A DNA stretch of 64,000 bases from Klebsiella aerogenes (GCA_029027985.1 CP119076.1:2108001-2172000), one strand, 5' to 3'. Numbered from the stretch's first letter, positions 10,504 through 19,693 are shown. Numbers and translations are program-made. Notes: generated by a model from the sequence alone, not told the origin.

Positions 10504-10710
10504 GACAGTCTTAGTCTTTAAGTTGTGAAGGATATGGAAATCTCGCTCCGCGGGCGCGCTGCCGCGAAGGCAAACCTGTGTTACGAAAGTTGCAATGCCA
10601 CGCTCTAAGGATAGGTGACAACAAAAGAGCGTGCAGAAGAATGTGTGCTGGCGGTTCAGCCCATGAAAAATGGCAATGTTTTATGCTTTTTTTTGTGCAG
10701 TCCAATGCGC

Positions 10711-10722
10711 TGAAACCATTCA
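10711..10722 (-). promoter_or_regulatory. Cra (FruR) operator of pykF
   Basis: TGAAACCATTCA (plus strand) is close to the Cra consensus TGAAACGTTTCA. It lies just downstream of the predicted pykF -10 box, where Cra would block transcription. This agrees with the known repression of E. coli pykF by Cra, relieved when fructose phosphates are abundant. Confidence 0.75.
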
Positions 10723-10739
10723 AGAAAGAATCGAGGCGC

Positions 10740-10768
10740 ATTATACGCTGCCAAAACGAAAAAAGAAA
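10740..10768 (-). promoter_or_regulatory. pykF promoter
   Basis: On the minus strand a perfect TATAAT -10 box (10740-10745) has a weak TTTCTT -35 element (10763-10768) 17 bp upstream. Transcription would start near 10733 and run into the Cra site. Confidence 0.7.
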
Positions 10769-11006
10769 ATGAAAACGGCGTTTCATTCCTGATGTGATGA
10801 ATGTAACAAAATTCAAACTATTTACTCGCTAACTAGCAACACACTTTTGCAGCAGCCGATCAAATAAAGCGGCGTATTTAGCGATTTAATGCCGTATTAA
10901 AGTAAACAAAATACGCCACTGAAAGAAAAAGCTGACACAGTTTGCTTTATTATAAAATCATATCAATAATGAATTGATTGATAATGATAATTTAAGAGTC
11001 TTATTT

Positions 11007-11219
11007 ATGGGAAATAAAGCGAAAGACGATGAGCTGTATCAGGAAATGTGCCGCGTAGTGGGTAAGGTCGTATTGGAAATGCGCGATCTTGGCCAGGAGC
11101 CGAAACATATCGTGATTGCCGGCGTCGTACGTACCGCGCTGGCAAACCCGAAAATTGAACGCGCCGCACTGACACGCGAAGCGATGGAGAGGGTGGTTCA
11201 CGCGTTATCAGGACACTGA
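11007..11219 (+). CDS. fumD: FumD (YdhZ) fumarase-D-type small protein
   Basis: 70 residues. The start MGNKAKDDELY at 11007 matches the start of E. coli FumD; an in-frame ATG at 10974 is less likely. The core MCRVVGKVVLEMRDLGQEPK is shared almost exactly with the E. coli protein, reported to have fumarase activity. It lies next to pykF. No catalytic motif can be assigned by eye. Confidence 0.9.
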   Translation: MGNKAKDDELYQEMCRVVGKVVLEMRDLGQEPKHIVIAGVVRTALANPKIERAALTREAMERVVHALSGH

Positions 11220-11245
11220 ATCGCGCGTCCTGACATCAGCGCGGC

Positions 11246-11884
11246 TTAAGAGATCACAAAGCGAATCACCGCTTTTACCGCAATGTCGCAGTGATGGGAG
11301 ACCATCGCGTCGTCGTCAATTTCCGGTAACGGGTCGTCGAGATACAGGCTACTGAAGGTGTAAAAGTTTGACACCTGATAGAAGCTGAAGCTGCTGATCA
11401 GGCGATGCACATCGCGCGCTTCCAGCCCGGCCTGGAAAATACCCTGTTGCTGGCCGCGCTGTAGAATATCCTCGATAATCGACAGCGCGGTGCGATTCAA
11501 CGGTTTCAATTCCCCGGAGCTTTTCAGCCACTTGCCGCGCTGCATATTCTCCATGCAGATAACCCGCATATAGTCGGCATGAGTGGCGTGATAACGCACG
11601 CTCCATTTCACCAGCTGCGCCAGCGCCTCGACCGGCGGCAGGTGCTCCAGCCCCAGTTGTTGTTCCGTGTCGCGGATCTGCGCATACACATGTTGAAGTA
11701 CCGCCTGGTACAGCTGCTCTTTGCTCTTGAAGTAGTAGACCACCATGCGTTTGGTGGTTTGCGCCTCAGTCGCTATCTGCTCCATGCGCGCGCCGGGAAG
11801 ACCGTATTCGGCGAAGACGCTGATGGCGGCGCTGAAGATCCGCGCTTTCAGAGATTGTGCTTCATCATGAGCAACGAGGGACAT
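11246..11884 (-). CDS. TetR-family transcriptional regulator
   Basis: 212 residues. An N-terminal TetR helix-turn-helix covers about residues 12-58 (ARIFSAAISVFAEYGLPG ... TTKRMVVYYFKSKEQLY), with an all-helical ligand-binding C-terminal domain. It is divergent from the dehydroshikimate dehydratase gene, so it very probably regulates that cluster, with an intermediate of the pathway as likely effector (inference). A GGAGTT ribosome site supports the start. Confidence 0.88.
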   Translation of the reverse strand: MSLVAHDEAQSLKARIFSAAISVFAEYGLPGARMEQIATEAQTTKRMVVYYFKSKEQLYQAVLQHVYAQIRDTEQQLGLEHLPPVEALAQLVKWSVRYHATHADYMRVICMENMQRGKWLKSSGELKPLNRTALSIIEDILQRGQQQGIFQAGLEARDVHRLISSFSFYQVSNFYTFSSLYLDDPLPEIDDDAMVSHHCDIAVKAVIRFVIS

Positions 11885-11938
11885 AACAACTCCTTTTTCT
11901 GTGGAGACAAAAAATACACATAATGATCACAATTTAGC

Positions 11939-11966
11939 AACCAAATCTGGCGCACATGAACCAAAT
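11939..11966 (+). promoter_or_regulatory. Candidate TetR operator: direct repeat in the divergent promoter
   Basis: AACCAAAT occurs at 11939-11946 and again at 11959-11966, 20 bp apart (two helical turns), in the short region between the TetR gene and the catabolic genes. Its position makes it a plausible regulator target, although TetR sites are more often palindromic. Confidence 0.35.
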
Positions 11967-12010
11967 GATACATAGTCAGTGCTCATGTCTACTGATGACC
12001 CGAGGACCTC

Positions 12011-13861
12011 ATGCTGCGCTCCATTGCCACCGTTTCGATTTCCGGTACCTTACCTGAAAAGCTGCATGCGATTGCCGCTGCGGGTTATCAGGGCGTTGAA
12101 ATTTTTGAAAACGATCTGCTCTATTATACGGGCACGCCAGGCGATATCCGCAACCTCGCCGCCGAATTGGGGCTGAAAATCACGCTTTTTCAACCATTTC
12201 GCGATTTCGAAGGCGCCAGTCGCGCACAGTTTGCCGCCAATTTGCAGCGGGCGAAGCGGAAATTCGCTCTGATGCGCGAGCTGGGGTGCGATACCCTGCT
12301 GCTGTGTAGCAATGTCCAGCCGGACTGTTCCGCCGATATCGAATTGCAAGTCGCCGATTTGCGCGCGCTGGCCGACCTCGCCGAGCAAGAGGGGATGGTG
12401 ATTGGCTATGAAGCGCTGGCGTGGGGAACGCACGTTAACCGTTGGCGCCAGGCCTGGGAGCGGGTTAAACGGGTCGATAGCCCGGCGCTGGGGATTGTGC
12501 TCGACAGCTTCCATATCCTGTCGCTTGGCGATGACTTAACCGGCCTTGATAGTGTGCCGGTAGAGAAAATCACTTTCCTGCAACTAGCCGACGCGCCGTT
12601 GATGAAGATGGATGTGCTGGAGTGGAGCCGCCATTTCCGCTGTTTCCCGGGACAGGGGCAGCTGCCGTTGGTGGCGTTCACCAGCGAGCTGACGCGTTGT
12701 GGCTACCGTGGCCCGTGGTCACTGGAAATTTTTAACGACAGCTTTCGCGCCTCGCCTAACGGCGCGACGGCAAAAGATGGCTACCGTTCGCTGCAGTGGC
12801 TGGAAGAGCAGACCCGCCGGCATCTCCCGGATAGCGATGCCGCGCTGTTCTCACCGTCGGCGTTACCGCAGTATGTTGGACTGGAGTTTATCGAGTTCGC
12901 CGCCAGTCCGGCGGAGTCTACGGCGCTTGGCCAACGCCTGTCGCAGCTGGGCTTTCAATTGCAGGGCAAACACCGTTCGAAACAGGTTTCGCTGTGGCGC
13001 AACGGCGGCGCACGGGTGATTGTTAACGCGCAGCCGCACAGCTGGGCGGATCATTTTCACCAGCGCCACGGCGTCTCGCTGTGCGCGATGGCGTTGCGGG
13101 TCAGCCGTAGCGCGCCGCTGGTGGAACGCGCCCGCGCCTACGGCTATGCCACCTGGCAGGGCGATGCTGGTCCTAACGAAAGTTCGATCCCGGCGATTTG
13201 CGCGCCGGACGGCAGCCTTATTTACTTGATTGAAACCGGTGATGATATCTACGCCCGCGATTTTCATCTGCAGCCAGCGGCGACGCGCGACGATTACCAC
13301 GGCATCGACCATCTGGCCTTGGGCATGGAGGCCGATAGCCGTGACAACTGGATTGTCTTTTTCCGCACCGTTTTCGGTTTCAGTCTCGAACATGAACAGA
13401 CGTTACCGGATCCCTACGGGCTGGTGCGCAGCCTGGCGGTGCATAGCCCGCAGGGCGATATCCGCCTGGCGCTGAATATTTCGCAGAGCCGCGCCACGCA
13501 GATCGCGCGTTCCGTCGCCTGTTATCAGGGCGCCGGGCTGCAGCATGCCGCCTTCGCCTGCCGCGATCTGCCCGCGACGCTCGATAGCCTGCCGCAGGTT
13601 TCGCTGAACGCGTTGCCGATCCCGGCCAACTATTATGAGGATTTGCTGGCGCGCTTTGGCGGCCAGCCGCAGGTAGAGACGCTTAAACGCCTGCAAATCC
13701 TCTATGATCGCGACGCCTGCGGCGGCGAATTCCTGCATCTTTATACCCGTCCGTTTTCGACTGGGCGCTTCTTCTTTGAATTGACCGAACGCCGCGACGG
13801 CTACACCCAGTACGGCGCGGTGAATGCCGCCGTTCGTCTTTCGGCCATGCAGTACCGTTAA
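12011..13861 (+). CDS. quiC: 3-Dehydroshikimate dehydratase, fused DSD/HPPD-like (QuiC type)
   Basis: 616 residues. Residues 1-280 form a TIM-barrel sugar-phosphate-isomerase-like domain with the metal ligands known from Pseudomonas QuiC1 at the same positions: Glu134 (GYEALAW), Asp165 (LDSFH), Gln191 (LQLADAP) and Glu239 (SLEIFND). Residues about 290-610 form a tandem vicinal-oxygen-chelate region like 4-hydroxyphenylpyruvate dioxygenase, typical of the fused bacterial enzyme. It should convert 3-dehydroshikimate to protocatechuate. It is first in a probable operon with the MFS and shikimate-dehydrogenase-like genes. The ribosome site is GAGGAC. Confidence 0.88.
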   Translation: MLRSIATVSISGTLPEKLHAIAAAGYQGVEIFENDLLYYTGTPGDIRNLAAELGLKITLFQPFRDFEGASRAQFAANLQRAKRKFALMRELGCDTLLLCSNVQPDCSADIELQVADLRALADLAEQEGMVIGYEALAWGTHVNRWRQAWERVKRVDSPALGIVLDSFHILSLGDDLTGLDSVPVEKITFLQLADAPLMKMDVLEWSRHFRCFPGQGQLPLVAFTSELTRCGYRGPWSLEIFNDSFRASPNGATAKDGYRSLQWLEEQTRRHLPDSDAALFSPSALPQYVGLEFIEFAASPAESTALGQRLSQLGFQLQGKHRSKQVSLWRNGGARVIVNAQPHSWADHFHQRHGVSLCAMALRVSRSAPLVERARAYGYATWQGDAGPNESSIPAICAPDGSLIYLIETGDDIYARDFHLQPAATRDDYHGIDHLALGMEADSRDNWIVFFRTVFGFSLEHEQTLPDPYGLVRSLAVHSPQGDIRLALNISQSRATQIARSVACYQGAGLQHAAFACRDLPATLDSLPQVSLNALPIPANYYEDLLARFGGQPQVETLKRLQILYDRDACGGEFLHLYTRPFSTGRFFFELTERRDGYTQYGAVNAAVRLSAMQYR

Positions 13862-13937
13862 ACGTAACAAATGGTTCATCAATCAACATCGCAAACACAA
13901 TAACAACATTCATCTGCATTCAAGACAGGAAACGACT

Positions 13938-15260
13938 ATGAACTCTTATAGCCATAACCAAGCGACGGCGGCGGATACCGCGACCACTGCGCTTCGCTCC
14001 CGGCGGCGTATCGGGATCCTGGCGCTGCTGGCCGTCGGCACGATGATTAACTATCTCGACCGCACGGTACTTGGGATCGCCGCACCGCAACTGACCGCCG
14101 AGCTCGGCATTGATGCCGCGGTAATGGGCATTGTCTTTTCGGCGTTTGCCTGGACCTACGCGCTGGCGCAAATCCCCGGCGGGATGTTCCTCGACCGCTT
14201 CGGCAATAAAGTGACCTATTTCCTGTCATTAGCGATGTGGTCGCTATTTACCTTATTTCACGGTATGGCGGTGGGGCTGAAGACGCTGCTGCTGTGCCGC
14301 TTCGGGCTCGGTGTGAGCGAAGCGCCCTGTTTCCCGGTGAACAGCCGGGTGGTCAGCGCCTGGTTTCCGCAGCAGGAACGCGCCAAGGCCACTGCGGTAT
14401 ATACCGTTGGCGAATATCTCGGGCTGGCCTGCTTCTCGCCGCTGCTGTTCTGGATCATGGGCAGCTTTGGCTGGCGCGCGCTGTTTATCAGCGTTGGGGT
14501 TGTCGGCATGCTGTTCGCCATGGTGTGGTGGCGCTGCTATCGCGAACCGCATGAAGATAACCGCCTGAGCCAGAGCGAACGCGAACATATTCTCAGCGGC
14601 GGCGGTATTGCCACCCGCAGCGACCAGCACACCGAATTTAGCTGGCCGCTGGTGCGCCAGTTGTTGGCGAAACGGCAGATCATCGGCGCCAGCGTGGGCC
14701 AGTTCGCGGGTAATACCGTGCTGGTCTTCTTCCTGACCTGGTTTCCGACCTACCTGGCCACCGAGCGGCACATGGCGTGGTTGAAGGTGGGTTTCTTTGC
14801 CATTCTGCCGTTTCTCGCGGCGGCAGGCGGGGTGATGTTCGGCGGCTGGGTTTCCGACAAGCTGCTGAAAGCGACCGGTTCGGCCAATCTGGGGCGTAAG
14901 TTGCCGATCGTCGTCGGCCTGTTGATGGCCAGCAGCATCATTTCCGCCAACTGGCTGTCCAGCGATCTGGCGGTCATTCTGGTGATGTCCTTCGCCTTCT
15001 TTGGTCAGGGGATGGTGGGTCTTGGCTGGACGTTGATCTCCGACATCGCCCCGCAGGGGCTCGGCGGCTTAACCGGCGGCTTATTTAATTTCTGCGCCAA
15101 CCTGGCGGGGATCCTCACGCCGCTGATTATCGGTTTTATCGTCGCCGCTTCCGGCAGCTTCTTCTATGCGCTGGTTTATATCGGTGGGGCGGCGCTGCTG
15201 GGCGTCGTGGCGTATCTGTTTATCCTTGGCGATGTCAAACGCATCGAACTTTCGCAGTAA
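13938..15260 (+). CDS. MFS transporter, anion:cation symporter type
   Basis: 440 residues with 12 predicted membrane spans. The start at 13938 follows AGGAAACG. After a short polar N-terminus the first helix carries INYLDRTVLGIAAP, the family signature of ACS carriers (glucarate, galactarate and related acids). Being between a dehydroshikimate dehydratase and a shikimate-dehydrogenase-like gene, its substrate is probably shikimate, dehydroshikimate or quinate (inference). Confidence 0.82.
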   Translation: MNSYSHNQATAADTATTALRSRRRIGILALLAVGTMINYLDRTVLGIAAPQLTAELGIDAAVMGIVFSAFAWTYALAQIPGGMFLDRFGNKVTYFLSLAMWSLFTLFHGMAVGLKTLLLCRFGLGVSEAPCFPVNSRVVSAWFPQQERAKATAVYTVGEYLGLACFSPLLFWIMGSFGWRALFISVGVVGMLFAMVWWRCYREPHEDNRLSQSEREHILSGGGIATRSDQHTEFSWPLVRQLLAKRQIIGASVGQFAGNTVLVFFLTWFPTYLATERHMAWLKVGFFAILPFLAAAGGVMFGGWVSDKLLKATGSANLGRKLPIVVGLLMASSIISANWLSSDLAVILVMSFAFFGQGMVGLGWTLISDIAPQGLGGLTGGLFNFCANLAGILTPLIIGFIVAASGSFFYALVYIGGAALLGVVAYLFILGDVKRIELSQ

Positions 15261-15272
15261 CAGGAGCAGGGC

Positions 15273-16109
15273 ATGGTGATTAGTGGTAATACGCGGCTGA
15301 TAGCGCATCTCGGCTATCCGACCGCCAGTTTTAAAGCGCCGATGATTTATAACCCGTGGCTGGCTCATCGGCAGGTGGATGTTAAAGTGGTGCCGATGGG
15401 CGTCAGGGCGGAAGACTATGCGACGCTGGTGCCAGCGCTATTTTCACTGACCAACATCGTTGGCGCACTGGTCACCATGCCGCATAAAATCGCCACCTGC
15501 GGGCTGGTTGATCGGCTCAGCCCGACGGCGGCGATTGCGGGCGCTTGCAACGCGATTCGCCGCGAGGCCGACGGCAGCCTACGCGGCGATATGTTCGACG
15601 GCGAAGGTTTTGTACTGGGGATCAAACGCAAAGGGTTTCAGCCGCAGGGCGCGCGGGCGTTGGTTGTCGGTTGTGGCGGCGTTGGCTCGGCCATCGCCGC
15701 GTCGCTGGCGGCGGCTGGGATTAGCGCCTTAACCCTATATGATACCTCTTCGTCAGCCGCACAGGCGCTGGCGGAGCGTCTGCATCAGCATTATCCGCGG
15801 CTGGAGCTCGTCCTGATGCGGCGCGATCCCGCCGAACACGATCTGGTGGTCAACGCCACGCCGCTGGGCATGAAAGCGGATGACCCGCTGCCGCTGGATG
15901 TATCGCGCCTGTCGCCGCGCACCTGGGTCGGCGAAGTGGTCATGAGCGTGGAATATACTCCGCTACTGCGGGCGGCGCAGGCGCGGGGTTGCCCGATGCA
16001 ACGCGGCACCGACATGTTGTTTGAGATGATCCCCGCCTATCTCGAATTCTTCCAGCTCCCGGTGGCCACGCCGGAACAGCTGCGAGAACGGGCGGAAATG
16101 TGCTACTGA
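15273..16109 (+). CDS. Shikimate dehydrogenase-like oxidoreductase (AroE family)
   Basis: 278 residues. The N-terminal substrate domain keeps the catalytic lysine in VTMPHK and the aspartate in GDMFDGEGF; the Rossmann domain has VVGCGGVGSAIA. The usual SLSPxxHN start of biosynthetic AroE reads TASFKAPMIYN, so this is a divergent paralog probably used in catabolism, for example oxidising shikimate or quinate toward 3-dehydroshikimate. AGGAG precedes the start, 12 bp after the MFS stop, suggesting one operon. Confidence 0.82.
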   Translation: MVISGNTRLIAHLGYPTASFKAPMIYNPWLAHRQVDVKVVPMGVRAEDYATLVPALFSLTNIVGALVTMPHKIATCGLVDRLSPTAAIAGACNAIRREADGSLRGDMFDGEGFVLGIKRKGFQPQGARALVVGCGGVGSAIAASLAAAGISALTLYDTSSSAAQALAERLHQHYPRLELVLMRRDPAEHDLVVNATPLGMKADDPLPLDVSRLSPRTWVGEVVMSVEYTPLLRAAQARGCPMQRGTDMLFEMIPAYLEFFQLPVATPEQLRERAEMCY

Positions 16110-16134
16110 ATTGGCATGAATGGCGTTACCCTAG

Positions 16135-16158
16135 CGCTATGTTTTCATTTTTATAGCG
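16135..16158 (+). promoter_or_regulatory. Candidate ModE box abutting the ModA-like gene
   Basis: CGCTATGTT-N6-TTTATAGCG fits the two-half ModE consensus (CGnTATATA-N6-TATATAnCG) with the correct 6-bp spacing. It ends at the base before the ATG at 16159, so molybdate-loaded ModE would repress. This placement also hints that the true start could be one of the next ATGs (16165 or 16168). Confidence 0.55.
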
Positions 16159-16908
16159 ATGGCTATGATGACTCCTTCATTGACGCTGCTGGCGGCGGGA
16201 AGCCTGAAAAGTGCTTTTCTCCCGCTGCTGGCGCGTTTTCAGCAATACTACGGCATTCAGGTCGAGGCGCAGTTCGGCCCGGCCGGTCTGCTGCGCGAGC
16301 GCATTGAACGCGGCGAGCGCTGCTCGCTGTTTGCCTCGGCCAATACCGAACACCCTCAGGCGTTATTACAAACCGGGCTGGCGAAAACCTGCTGCTCGTT
16401 TGCCGCCAATCAACTGATGCTGACCGCGCGTTGCTCGCCTGCAACCAATCGCGCCGACTGGCTGACGCTACTCACTAATCCCCAGCTGCGGCTGGCGACC
16501 TCGACGCCGGGCTGCGATCCCTCGGGCGATTATACCTGGCAGCTATTTGCCCGCCTTGAAGAAGGTTATCCGGGCGTGGGTCACGCGTTGATGGGCAGGG
16601 CGCAACAACTCGTTGGCGGTCGCGAGTCGCTGAGCGTGCCAACAGGCGTGACCGCGGGCGCGTGGCTGATCGACGAAAACCTTGCCGACCTGTTTATCGG
16701 CTATGCCCACTATGCGGCGCAGATGGCGGCAAGTGCGACGCGGCGTACGTTAGCGATCCCCGCGCCGTGGAATGTTCGCTGCGAGTATCAGTTAGCGCGG
16801 ATGGAGGAGAGCGATGCCGCGCGACAATTGTGCCGTTTTATCGTCGGCGAGGAAGGGCAGGCGTATTTGCGCGCCGCAGGCTTTTTACCGGTTAGCGATG
16901 GATCGTAA
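16159..16908 (+). CDS. ModA-like molybdate-binding family protein without a signal peptide
   Basis: 249 residues. It starts almost directly with the mature fold of the molybdate-binding family (LTLLAAGSLKSAFLPLL; later ATSTPGCDPSGDYTW and PWNVRCEYQLARM). No signal peptide or lipobox is present, so it appears cytoplasmic unless the start is misread. It may act as an intracellular oxyanion-binding protein (inference). A ModE-like box touches its start, and its 3' end overlaps the convergent ATPase gene by 17 bp. Confidence 0.75.
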   Translation: MAMMTPSLTLLAAGSLKSAFLPLLARFQQYYGIQVEAQFGPAGLLRERIERGERCSLFASANTEHPQALLQTGLAKTCCSFAANQLMLTARCSPATNRADWLTLLTNPQLRLATSTPGCDPSGDYTWQLFARLEEGYPGVGHALMGRAQQLVGGRESLSVPTGVTAGAWLIDENLADLFIGYAHYAAQMAASATRRTLAIPAPWNVRCEYQLARMEESDAARQLCRFIVGEEGQAYLRAAGFLPVSDGS

Positions 16909-17641
16909 ACTGCGGCGCCAGTAGCGGCACTGCACAGCCGGGATGGTCGATTTTATGCACCGGCAGGCCGTAGGCGCGCTGCAGGTGCGCTTCGCTGAGT
17001 ATTGAAGCCGACTCGCCCGCCAGCCATTCGCCGTCCGGCAATAGCAGCAGCGTGTGACTGGCTATTTGCAAAGCGTGGGTCGGGTCATGGGTGGTGAACA
17101 CCACGGTGCGTGCCTGCTGATGAGCAAGATTGCTAATCAACTGAAGCACGACCTGCTGATTAGCCAGGTCCAGCGCCGAACAGGGTTCGTCCAGCAGGAT
17201 ATTCTGGCTGGCGCCGACCAGCGCGCGAGCAATCAGCGCCAGCTGCTGCTGGCCACCGGAAAGGGCGCGGAACACCTGATTCGCCAGCACGGCGATCCCC
17301 AACTGCGCCAGCGCCTGCTGAACCTGCCGTTCATCTTCGGGCCCCGGCTGGGCGAACAGATCGACATGGCGGGCGCGGCCCATCAGTACCACATCGCGTA
17401 CCAGCCAACTGAACGCCGGGCGGAACGACTGCGGCACAATGGCAATGCCGCCTTCGACGTTAACCTGTCCACCCAGCGGCGGTAGTACACCAGTCAGGGT
17501 ATCCAGCAACGTACTTTTACCGCGGCCGTTAGCGCCCAGCACCGCCCAGATCTCGCCGGGTTGGCACTGTATGGTCAGTGGGGCGAATAGCGGCTGGCGG
17601 TGACCGTAGCGCAAGGCTTCCAGTGATAAAGACATATTCAT
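16892..17641 (-). CDS. ABC importer ATPase, MolC-like
   Basis: 249 residues. Walker A is GANGRGKST, the signature is ALSGGQQQLALIARAL and Walker B ends ILLDEPCSALD. It is the FecE/BtuD-type ATPase of a type II importer. Its start overlaps the permease stop by 4 bp and it is the last gene of the three-gene transcript. Gene order, the ModE-like box and resemblance to the Haemophilus MolABC layout suggest molybdate or tungstate uptake; vitamin B12 or iron chelates are alternatives. Confidence 0.85.
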   Translation of the reverse strand: MNMSLSLEALRYGHRQPLFAPLTIQCQPGEIWAVLGANGRGKSTLLDTLTGVLPPLGGQVNVEGGIAIVPQSFRPAFSWLVRDVVLMGRARHVDLFAQPGPEDERQVQQALAQLGIAVLANQVFRALSGGQQQLALIARALVGASQNILLDEPCSALDLANQQVVLQLISNLAHQQARTVVFTTHDPTHALQIASHTLLLLPDGEWLAGESASILSEAHLQRAYGLPVHKIDHPGCAVPLLAPQFTIHR

Positions 17642-18645
17642 TGGACCACTCCTCTACGGCGGGACTGCATCAACAAAAAGGTAAACAGCGGCGCGCCGAG
17701 CAGGGCGGTGATGATGCCGATCGGAATTTCCGCCTGGGTTAAGGTGCGCGCCAGATCGTCCACCACCACCATAAACGCGCCGCCGAGCCAGAAGGCCGTC
17801 GGCAGCAGGCGGCGATGATCGGCGCCGACCAGCAGCCGCGCCAGATGCGGGATCACCAGCCCAACCCAGGCGATACTGCCGCTCACCGCGACCTGCGCGG
17901 CAACCAGCACCGCGCAGCAGACCAACACACCGCGACGCAATGCGCCGAGCGAAATCCCCAGCCCACGCGCGTCTTTGTCTTCCAGCGCCAACAGATTAAT
18001 ACGCCAGCGCAGCGCTAACAGAACCGCGGCGGCTGCGGCTACCGGCAGCGCCATGATCAGCACTTTGTGCCAGTTGGCGGTGGCGAAGCTGCCGAGCAGC
18101 CAGAAGACGATATTCGGCAGTGTTTCTTCGGTGTCGGCGAGGTACTGCATCAGGCTCACCAGTGCGGCAAAAAAGCCGCTGAGGATAATGCCGGAGAGGA
18201 TCAGCACCAACGTGCTTTCACGTCCCTGCAGCGTGGCGATCAGATAGACCAGCGCCAGTGCGGCGAGGCCGAAGAAGAAGGTGGAACCCATCATCAGTAC
18301 GGTGTCGAATCCCAGCAGGATCGCCAGCGTACCGCCGAAGGCGGAGCCTGAGGTCACGCCGATGATATGTGGGTCGACCAGCGGATTCTGGAACACGCCC
18401 TGTAAGGTCGCGCCGCACAGCCCCAGCGCGCCGCCAGCCAGTAACGCCATTACCACCCGGGGGAGCCTGACCGACCAGACAATCTGCCCGGCGACGCCGT
18501 CGCCGGACGCCCATGACGTCAACTGGTGAAAAACGTCGCCCAGGCTGAGAGGGTACTGCCCCAGACATAACGAAGCGACGGCGATAAACAGCGTCGCCGC
18601 CGCCAGTCCGCCGTGGAGCAACGTCCAGTAAGCATTACTGCGCAT
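17638..18645 (-). CDS. ABC importer permease, MolB/BtuC-like
   Basis: 335 residues with about ten membrane helices, of the FecCD/BtuC family. Typical motifs are VRLPRVVMALLAGGALGLCG and IAWVGLVIPHLARLLVG near the coupling helix. It overlaps the binding-protein gene upstream by 11 bp and the ATPase downstream by 4 bp, so the three genes are translationally coupled. Confidence 0.87.
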   Translation of the reverse strand: MRSNAYWTLLHGGLAAATLFIAVASLCLGQYPLSLGDVFHQLTSWASGDGVAGQIVWSVRLPRVVMALLAGGALGLCGATLQGVFQNPLVDPHIIGVTSGSAFGGTLAILLGFDTVLMMGSTFFFGLAALALVYLIATLQGRESTLVLILSGIILSGFFAALVSLMQYLADTEETLPNIVFWLLGSFATANWHKVLIMALPVAAAAAVLLALRWRINLLALEDKDARGLGISLGALRRGVLVCCAVLVAAQVAVSGSIAWVGLVIPHLARLLVGADHRRLLPTAFWLGGAFMVVVDDLARTLTQAEIPIGIITALLGAPLFTFLLMQSRRRGVVQ

Positions 18646-19693
18646 CGGGCGTCCACTTCACGCGGTAGAAGCGCTGATAGTAGTCTTGCGCTTTGGCATC
18701 CACATCAACATTCTGGTAGCGCGAAGGGTAGAGCTTTTTCGCCATCCACAGTTCGCCGATTGCCAGCGCTTCCGGCATTGGGTAGCCCCAGGCCTTGGCG
18801 TATTCCGGCATCAGCCATACGCGGTGGTTTTTCACCGCATCAATCGCCTGCCACTGCGGGTCGCGCTCAATCTGTTTGACCACCTGCGGGTAGCGGTCCT
18901 GCACGAAGATAACCTCAGGGTTCCACTGCAGTACCTGCTCCAGCGAAACCTGACGCGCGCCCTTGACCGTGGCGGCGGCCACGTTCAGCGCCCCGGCATG
19001 CTTCATCATCAACCCGGTGTATTTGCCGGAACCGTAGGTGTTGAGGTCCGGGTTGGCCATATAGACGCGCACCCGTTGATTTTCGGGGATATCGGCGACC
19101 GGAGCATTGGCTTGCGCGCGTGCCGTGAAGGTGTAATGAATCAGCGCTTCGGCCTGGCTTTGGCGCTCAACCACTTCGCCAATCAGGCGGATGCCCTGTT
19201 TCAGCCCGTCGTTATAGGCCTGTTCTTCGTCGGCCATCGTCGGGTTCATTTTATTTTTTTCGCCCGCCGCATCCTGACGCAGGGAAATGGCGACCACCGG
19301 GATCCCGGCGGTCTGAATCTGTTGGATCATCGCCTGCGGCGCGTAGTTAGCGACGAAGACCACCTGCGGATGCAGTGCCAGCAGGCTTTCGATATTGACC
19401 TGGGTTAAATCGCCCGGCGTCGCCAGTTGTTCAATATTGGGCATAAAGCGGACGAACTGCGGCCCTAGCTGCTTTTTCCAACTGCTTAACACACCGACAA
19501 TATCGCTGCCGGCATCCAGCTGTACCAGCAGGTTGAGCGTCTGGTGTTGCAGCACGACGGCGCGGGTGACGTGATCCGGCAGCGTGACCTGGCGGCCTAG
19601 TTGGTCGGTGACGGTACGATCGGCGAAGGCTTGACTAGCGAACAGGCTGGCGCTGAGCAGCGTCAGGCCCAGGAATAAAGGGTGTTTTGACAT
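18635..19693 (-). CDS. Periplasmic substrate-binding protein, MolA-like
   Basis: 352 residues: a signal peptide (about 1-24, ending QAFA), then a class III (BtuF/FhuD-type) binding fold starting TVTDQLGRQVTLPDHV. The length and the segment VVLQHQTLNLLVQLDAG followed by VLSSWKKQLG resemble Haemophilus MolA, a molybdate/tungstate binder, as far as I can recall. It is the first gene of the operon, and a good ModE-like box lies 28-51 bp before its start. An iron-chelate substrate remains possible. Confidence 0.82.
   Translation of the reverse strand: MSKHPLFLGLTLLSASLFASQAFADRTVTDQLGRQVTLPDHVTRAVVLQHQTLNLLVQLDAGSDIVGVLSSWKKQLGPQFVRFMPNIEQLATPGDLTQVNIESLLALHPQVVFVANYAPQAMIQQIQTAGIPVVAISLRQDAAGEKNKMNPTMADEEQAYNDGLKQGIRLIGEVVERQSQAEALIHYTFTARAQANAPVADIPENQRVRVYMANPDLNTYGSGKYTGLMMKHAGALNVAAATVKGARQVSLEQVLQWNPEVIFVQDRYPQVVKQIERDPQWQAIDAVKNHRVWLMPEYAKAWGYPMPEALAIGELWMAKKLYPSRYQNVDVDAKAQDYYQRFYRVKWTPDAQ

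Larger units (their letters stand above)
10504..11006. other. Intergenic region between pykF and fumD
   Basis: About 500 bases. The left half is the roughly 230-nt pykF leader and promoter with a Cra site. The right half is AT-rich and must hold the fumD promoter; I see AT-rich -10-like sequences near 10948 but no confident pair of boxes. The motif TGATAATGATAATTT just before fumD looks like part of a Fur box but lacks the second half. Confidence 0.5.

Noticed and set aside
10975-10995. Fur box before fumD
   Set aside because: Only one half (TGATAATGATAAT) matches; the second half-site is absent, and AT-rich promoter DNA could give this by chance.
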